In this document: positions 60,274 to 64,000 of the stretch, piece after piece
Position numbering within the stretch: position 1 is the first letter of the stretch
Layout: the number at the start of each line of letters is the position of its first letter
Assembly: GCA_937920345.1 (NCBI GenBank)
Contig: CALGVA010000053.1
Location: 124,001-188,000 of the forward strand
Origin: an uncultured Lachnospiraceae bacterium
Lineage (GTDB): Bacteria > Bacillota > Clostridia > Lachnospirales > Lachnospiraceae
DNA length: 64,000 nt
Reading direction: 5' to 3'
The notes under the pieces: generated by a model
The model's database searches: none
Told to the model about the DNA's origin: nothing
Seen by the model: the letters and a program-made list of their open reading frames with translations, nothing else
Made by a program: the position numbers and the translations under genes

Positions 60274-61068
60274 ATGTATGAACCAGAATTCAGATGTCAG
60301 AAAAACGGAGTGCCAATCCTGTCGCACAAAGAAATTGAAGATGATGCGGAAAATTTCATAAAAGATTTTGATGCAGATATCCTTAAACATCCAAGGGCGG
60401 TGGATATTGAGAAATTTACGGAGTTTTATCTGGGACTAACGCCAGAATATAACAATCTTTCCCACTGCGGTCTTATACTCGGAAGAATGGTGTTTAATGA
60501 TACGGACAGGATTCCCATATATGATGCGGAAAGCCAGAGGGCTGAATACATATCCGCAAGCCGGGGGACGGTCATAATAGACAACACCATCGTCGAGGAC
60601 GAGCATCGTCTGCGTTCGACAATGGGGCATGAAGCCGGGCATTGGATTTATCAGCAGTCCTATTTCTACACTGATCCGCACCAGATTACGCTTTTTGATA
60701 TGCTGGACAAGATGGGTACGGCCTGCAGGAAATCTGATATAGAGGGTGGCGACGGAGCGAAAAAGACCTTGTCGACAGACCATGACTGGCTTGAACATCA
60801 GGCGAAATACTTTAGTGCCGCCATTCTGATGCCGAGGGAGGCAATGAGGGTGGTATGCGGAGATGAAAACATGAGAAGGAATCTGACGGCGGAGGCTCCG
60901 GGATTTGAGGAGATTTTTCTTGCAAACCATGTAGCCGAAGTGTTCAATGTATCGGTAGAGTCTGCAAGAATAAGGATTAAGCAGCTGAAGTATGACTTTC
61001 AACCTGTCATGCACAACAATCCTTCCATATTTACAATGGGGTATCCAGAACGGGTATTTTCGCTTTAA
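60274..61068 (+). CDS. ImmA/IrrE family metallo-endopeptidase
   Basis: The 264-residue protein has the zinc protease motif HEAGH (in STMGHEAGHWIYQQSYFY) near residue 122 and the third-ligand region further on, as in ImmA/IrrE. It probably cleaves the XRE repressor encoded just upstream. AAGGGG precedes two possible starts, TTG 60265 (4 bases) and ATG 60274 (13 bases); neither spacing is ideal. It closes the two-gene regulatory operon; a hairpin follows. Confidence 0.85.
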   Translation: MYEPEFRCQKNGVPILSHKEIEDDAENFIKDFDADILKHPRAVDIEKFTEFYLGLTPEYNNLSHCGLILGRMVFNDTDRIPIYDAESQRAEYISASRGTVIIDNTIVEDEHRLRSTMGHEAGHWIYQQSYFYTDPHQITLFDMLDKMGTACRKSDIEGGDGAKKTLSTDHDWLEHQAKYFSAAILMPREAMRVVCGDENMRRNLTAEAPGFEEIFLANHVAEVFNVSVESARIRIKQLKYDFQPVMHNNPSIFTMGYPERVFSL

Positions 61069-61072
61069 CGAA

Positions 61073-61094
61073 AAGCACCTCGGAAGAGGTGCTT
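61073..61094. terminator. Hairpin after the ImmA-like gene
   Basis: AAGCACCTC/GAGGTGCTT with a GGAA loop. The T tract lies on the minus-strand side (TTTT) and A residues follow on the plus side, so its direction of action is uncertain. Confidence 0.45.
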
Positions 61095-61110
61095 AAAAAA
61101 TCCCCAAAGT

Positions 61111-61128
61111 GTCAACTGAAAAGTTGAC
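61111..61128. promoter_or_regulatory. Inverted-repeat operator, copy 2
   Basis: GTCAAC-N6-GTTGAC again, with the spacing of the site at 59696. It lies upstream of the second XRE gene, in an A+T-rich region of about 220 bases. Confidence 0.6.
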
Positions 61129-61272
61129 GAATATTTTTACAAAATAGAGAAAAATAGAACTAGAATTTGTCTTAATTTAAAAATTGAACATATTTGAAAA
61201 ATATTCAAGACAATAAAAAACAATGGACTAATAAAGAAAAATAAGGAATAAATATCAAAATATAAAAATATA

Positions 61273-61300
61273 TTGACATATATTCCAAAAAATGTATAAT
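61273..61300 (+). promoter_or_regulatory. Consensus promoter of the second XRE gene
   Basis: Perfect TTGACA (61273-61278), 16-base spacer, perfect TATAAT (61295-61300). The upstream A+T-rich stretch contains the dyad TTGTCTT/AAGACAA (61167-61213). Confidence 0.75.
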
Positions 61301-61348
61301 TAAGGAGTAAGGTGCGAATGGCAAATTTATCCATGAGGAGGTAATATA

Positions 61349-62098
61349 ATGGATTTTGACAGAACAAAACTAATGACAAATATAACAGTGCTGATAAAAG
61401 AAAAGGGTATGAGGATTGGAGAACTGGAAAACAGAGTAGGCATCAGTGCAGGATATATTTCAAAGATGACCAAAGCAGAAAATGAGTCAATGCCGGGAAT
61501 CGACCTCATTTTCAAACTTGCACAGGAGCTTGAGGTCAGCGTGGAGGCATTGGTATGTGGCGATTTTAACAAGTCAAATGACAATCTGCTGTTTCTAATA
61601 CGGTTTCTGCATTTTCTGGAAGAGGATGCCAACATCCACAGGGATGAATGGAGACAGTTTACAGATTATAACGCACTACGGACAGAGTATGATTTTCCAG
61701 CACTTCCAATGATGGCAGAAACACTGGAAGAAAGGGATGCGGCTTTCCGTTATGTATCAGGTTTTAGGATGGATGCAAAATTGACCGTTACAAATGATAA
61801 TTTCTATGCCTTTGTTTCCGGCATCGGTCCGCTTGTACTTTTTAAATTGGAAAACCATCTGCCGGAAGGACGAAAGACAGAGTTGGAACTGTATGCTATT
61901 AACATGGACAGCGAGGATGAATCTGTTATACCAATGTGTTCATCCCTTGACAGCGATGGGGAGATTGCACCTTATCTTATGGATTTGTACAACTGTCTTC
62001 TGCGGCATTCAAAGGATATACAAATATCAGAAGAAACCAGAAGCCTGATTAATGGATACCTGAGAAGCCGTGAACCATCCGAACTTCCGTTCAATTAA
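61349..62098 (+). CDS. XRE-family transcriptional regulator
   Basis: The 249-residue protein has an N-terminal helix-turn-helix (ITVLIKEKGMRIGELENRVG, then ISAGYISKMTKAENESMPG) and a C-terminal region of about 170 residues with conserved-looking aromatic and acidic residues that may be a sensor or dimer domain. AGGAGG precedes the ATG. It is driven by a consensus promoter. It may regulate the element's own transfer or accessory genes; targets are unknown. A small zinc-ribbon protein gene follows 14 bp later. Confidence 0.85.
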   Translation: MDFDRTKLMTNITVLIKEKGMRIGELENRVGISAGYISKMTKAENESMPGIDLIFKLAQELEVSVEALVCGDFNKSNDNLLFLIRFLHFLEEDANIHRDEWRQFTDYNALRTEYDFPALPMMAETLEERDAAFRYVSGFRMDAKLTVTNDNFYAFVSGIGPLVLFKLENHLPEGRKTELELYAINMDSEDESVIPMCSSLDSDGEIAPYLMDLYNCLLRHSKDIQISEETRSLINGYLRSREPSELPFN

Positions 62099-62112
62099 AG
62101 GGGGTATGATAT

Positions 62113-62334
62113 ATGGAAGTGTGCCAAACCGGGATTAAGAAAATCATCAGCCGCAACGGCGGGAAGAAAAGATTGGGATGTCCTGTCTGTGGCTTTAAAA
62201 GGCTGATAGATGCAGATGAAAATAATAAATCAGAACTGATTGCGGAGGAACAGATGCCGGAGGGGTGGCACCCGGACTATTTCCAAAAGTGTCCGCAATG
62301 CAAAAAACAGATAGGGATAAGGAAGGTAAGTTAA
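62113..62334 (+). CDS. Small zinc-ribbon-like protein
   Basis: The 73-residue product has two CxxC pairs (CPVCG and CPQCKK) flanking a short linker, as in small zinc ribbons. A basic N-terminus (KKIISRNGGKKRLG) would suit nucleic acid binding. Preceded by AAAGGGGG close to the ATG. It shares an operon with the upstream XRE gene, and a strong terminator follows. Similar small proteins occur in Clostridia integrative elements; the function is unknown. Confidence 0.65.
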   Translation: MEVCQTGIKKIISRNGGKKRLGCPVCGFKRLIDADENNKSELIAEEQMPEGWHPDYFQKCPQCKKQIGIRKVS

Positions 62335-62376
62335 ATTAAATACCTGTACAGAGCACGATGCGATATAATGACATAC

Positions 62377-62422
62377 GAGCCTGACAGATAGCTTTTAAAG
62401 TTATTTGTCAGGCTCTTTTTTT
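62377..62422 (+). terminator. Rho-independent terminator
   Basis: GAGCCTGACA (62377-62386) pairs perfectly with TGTCAGGCTC (62406-62415), followed by TTTTTTTG. Confidence 0.9.
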
Positions 62423-62739
62423 GTCTTTTTGGATATTAAAAAGAAGAATAGATGGTTAGGCGAAAAATGTCGGGTTGTGGAATAACTTGTCAAATAAATG
62501 AATATTATATGGAAAAAGTTGCCAATGCAGACTTTACCATTTGGCAAGGAAGATGAACAGATGACAGTTTGTGCAGGGACAGATGTGTGGATAGTTATGA
62601 AATCTTATTATGGATGAAAATCAAAAACCTTATATGTATATAGGAAAAACGCATCTGCACCACACAGTTGCTGATATTTTTCTAGAGCTCGTATTCTGCC
62701 TGTTTATTTTAATGAGATGCCGCAATTATGGACAGGCAT

Positions 62740-62935
62740 AAGGTTTTTGCAGTTATGATCTTTTGGATTGTAAGACAGCCACCATATTGTGAGATTCAGG
62801 TTAGAACAGTATTGGAAGAAGCATGGAGTGAATGTAATCATGTAACTTTTTAAAGAAATTTCATTTGAAAATTTTTGCGGAACTGGATATTAAATTATAT
62901 CCGCATTTCCATCTACAGTACAGGATACATAGATA
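62740..62935 (+). pseudogene. Relic of a RelA/SpoT-type alarmone synthetase gene
   Basis: A short stretch reads PYCEIQVRTVLEEAWSECNH, the diagnostic motif of the RelA/SpoT synthetase domain (E-I-Q-V-R-T-x-x-E-E-A-W-S-E-x-x-H). The text before and after it has no consistent frame, no start and no catalytic region, so the gene has decayed. It stands in a 900-base zone (62335-63239) without intact genes. Confidence 0.6.
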
Positions 62936-63082
62936 ACCGTGTTAAGTGCTGCTGATTATTATATGGAGTCGGCTATTCCTGTGGCTATTAATTATGCGGT
63001 GGATGTAATGATTGCGGTTTGCCTGAATTTGTGTGGGTGGATGAAGTTATTATCCAAAAATGCTGAAGCTGATGATTTTTAA
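62936..63082 (+). other. Open stretch of 48 codons without a start
   Basis: The frame from 62936 to the TAA at about 63080-63082 reads LSAADYYMESAIPVAINYAV, then DVMIAVCLNLCGWMKLLSKN. It is hydrophobic in the middle and looks protein-like, but it follows a stop without an ATG or ribosome site. It is probably another relic. Confidence 0.3.
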
Positions 63083-63164
63083 CCTTATATAAGGTCAGAG
63101 TGCTTTGACTGGTACAAAATTGCTGCCTGTTTATAAAGTGCAAAAATTTTTCAAGAAATTTCTT

Positions 63165-63187
63165 AAGGTGCAAAAACCCTGCACCTT
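63165..63187. promoter_or_regulatory. Dyad upstream of the DeoR-like HTH gene
   Basis: AAGGTGC/GCACCTT around an AAAAACCCT loop, preceded by the dyad AAGAAATTTCTT. It may be an operator or a weak terminator for upstream readthrough. Confidence 0.4.
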
Positions 63188-63239
63188 TAACAAATAATCT
63201 TGGATCACAAAGCAAGGGAACGGAAGGAGGTGAGCAGGC

Positions 63240-63569
63240 GTGAAGAAGAATATGACTCCAAGCGAGAGACGGGATGCGATCATTGATGTCCTCTGCAAGA
63301 GACGTCAGGATACCGTTGCCAATCTGGCACACGAGTTCGGTGTTTCGGTCCGGACCTTAAAATATGACATCGAGGAACTCACGCTTGCTCACCCGATTGA
63401 AACAATCCGTGGACGGTACGGCGGCGGGGTAAGGATTGCAGACGGTTATTATGCAGGGCGTAAATACCTGAAGCAAAACCAGAAGGAGCTGTTGATAAAG
63501 CTCTCGGACAAACTGTCAGGTGACGATTTGGCGGTTATGAAGAGTATCCTCCGTGATTTTGCTTTGTAG
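63240..63569 (+). CDS. HTH_11/DeoR-like DNA-binding protein
   Basis: The 109-residue protein starts with GTG after AGGAGGTG and has a winged helix-turn-helix at about 8-62 (SERRDAIIDVLCKRRQDTVA, then FGVSVRTLKYDIEEL), followed by a glycine-rich wing (IRGRYGGGVRIADGYYAG). The sensor domain typical of larger WYL or DeoR regulators is absent. It probably regulates the genes around it in the element, including the DUF4406 gene that follows 59 bp later. Confidence 0.82.
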   Translation: MKKNMTPSERRDAIIDVLCKRRQDTVANLAHEFGVSVRTLKYDIEELTLAHPIETIRGRYGGGVRIADGYYAGRKYLKQNQKELLIKLSDKLSGDDLAVMKSILRDFAL

Positions 63570-63628
63570 GAACAATTGACGAGAAACCACGGCCATGTGA
63601 GCCGAATTGAGAAAGGAAAGTGATTTTT

Positions 63629-64000
63629 ATGAAAAAAGCATTTATCTGTTCCCCGTTCAGGGGAGACATCGAGGGAAATACCAAACGTGCAACATACTAT
63701 GCACAGATTACGGCAGGGGCAGACGAAATCCCTATTGTTCCGCATCTTTATTTTCCAATCTTCCTCGATGAAAATGATCCCAACCAGAGGATGAAAGGAA
63801 TTGAGATGGGTTTGGAGCTCATGGATATGTGTGATGAAGTATGGGTATTCGGCTTCAAAATCACGGAAGGCATGAGGTTTGAATTGGAACACGCAAGGGA
63901 AAAAAGAAAGCCCGTCAGACTGTATGATGACAACTTCAACCGCATCAATATCCGTACTTTGGATGTGGATGACAGGGCAGACCATGAATACCGAAGCATT
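63629..64000 (+). CDS. DUF4406 domain protein (3' end outside window)
   Basis: The visible 124 residues begin MKKAFICSPFRGDIEGNTKR, the typical start of DUF4406/nucleoside 2-deoxyribosyltransferase-like proteins, with MGLELMDMCDEVWVFGFKIT further on containing the conserved acidic and D-E-V-W-V-F core. These proteins may act on nucleotides or nucleosides; the role in elements is unknown. GAAAGGAAAG precedes the ATG. The stop lies beyond the window. Confidence 0.85.
   Translation, partial: MKKAFICSPFRGDIEGNTKRATYYAQITAGADEIPIVPHLYFPIFLDENDPNQRMKGIEMGLELMDMCDEVWVFGFKITEGMRFELEHAREKRKPVRLYDDNFNRINIRTLDVDDRADHEYRSI

Larger units (their letters stand above)
49393..64000. mobile_element. Integrated element inserted in comEC (left part, continues past window)
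   Basis: From the comEC break to the window end, base composition falls and the content changes to restriction/defence genes, phage- or ICE-type regulators (ImmR/ImmA, XRE, DeoR-like HTH), DUF4406 and gene fragments. No integrase, relaxase or conjugation gene is seen in this part; those would be expected to the right. The first 225 bases hold TTTCGCAAAA-like repeats (49560-49610) and a GCCC/GGGC hairpin near 49435, possibly part of the end structure. A streptococcal element, Tn1207.3/phi1207.3, is known to integrate in comEC. Confidence 0.85.

Overview
The window looks like a chromosome segment of a spore-forming Clostridia species, most likely family Lachnospiraceae (inferred from gene content; no 16S here). 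The host part (about 1-49,390) has moderate G+C, AGGAGG-type ribosome binding sites and typical content: RadA, an LCP cell-wall ligase, DUF3842, DUF5721, DegV, orphan spoVAE, a GerMN lipoprotein, ComEA/ComEC and many ABC exporters. The last 14.6 kb is clearly richer in A+T and is an inserted mobile island.

Layout. 1-5,610: end of radA, LCP protein, heterodimeric ABC exporter. 5,611-8,560: hairpin-rich spacer, lipoprotein, tRNA-Trp, ECF sigma factor with anti-sigma partner. 8,653-13,490: a second ECF sigma operon (sigma, membrane anti-sigma candidate, ABC ATPase, permease) facing a divergent paralogue of the permease. 13,541-16,736: GH42 beta-galactosidase and divergent LacI-type regulator with a candidate operator between them. 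16,746-19,172: a leader with a small ORF and terminator, an ECF-transporter S component and a P-loop kinase, then a secreted Cys/His-rich repeat protein. 19,331-22,718: small conserved genes, RidA, shikimate kinase, SpoVAE. 22,863-26,456: a second heterodimeric ABC exporter. 26,794-28,864: a third ECF sigma operon. 28,874-31,829: DUF5721, DegV, an orphan LytTR regulator, DUF1294. 32,036-42,468: arginine biosynthesis (argG divergent from argC, then argJ-argB-argD) with ARG-box-like operators and a carbamoyltransferase remnant. 42,519-48,662: solute-binding protein, small DMT protein, ComEA, two-component system, GerMN protein.

At about 49,392 comEC is cut right after its conserved HILAISG segment, and the island runs to the window end. 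It carries a restriction/defence cassette (GIY-YIG/DUF4357 protein, Vsr, a probable restriction endonuclease, a C5 methyltransferase with an N-terminal HTH, a McrB-like AAA protein with an internal EVE-like insertion, a LlaJI/McrC-type endonuclease and an unknown membrane protein), an ImmR/ImmA-like regulatory pair between two copies of one inverted-repeat operator, further HTH proteins, a DUF4406 protein and several decayed genes (SymE-like, a small protein with an in-frame TGA, a RelA/SpoT-like fragment).

The most notable small-scale signals are two non-coding MITE-like elements of 140 and 133 bp with matching termini, two internal hairpins each and 8-bp target duplications. One has replaced the stop codon of the kinase gene; the other sits between the ARG boxes and the argC promoter. 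A separate 34-47 bp hairpin repeat recurs five times with base changes that preserve its stem.
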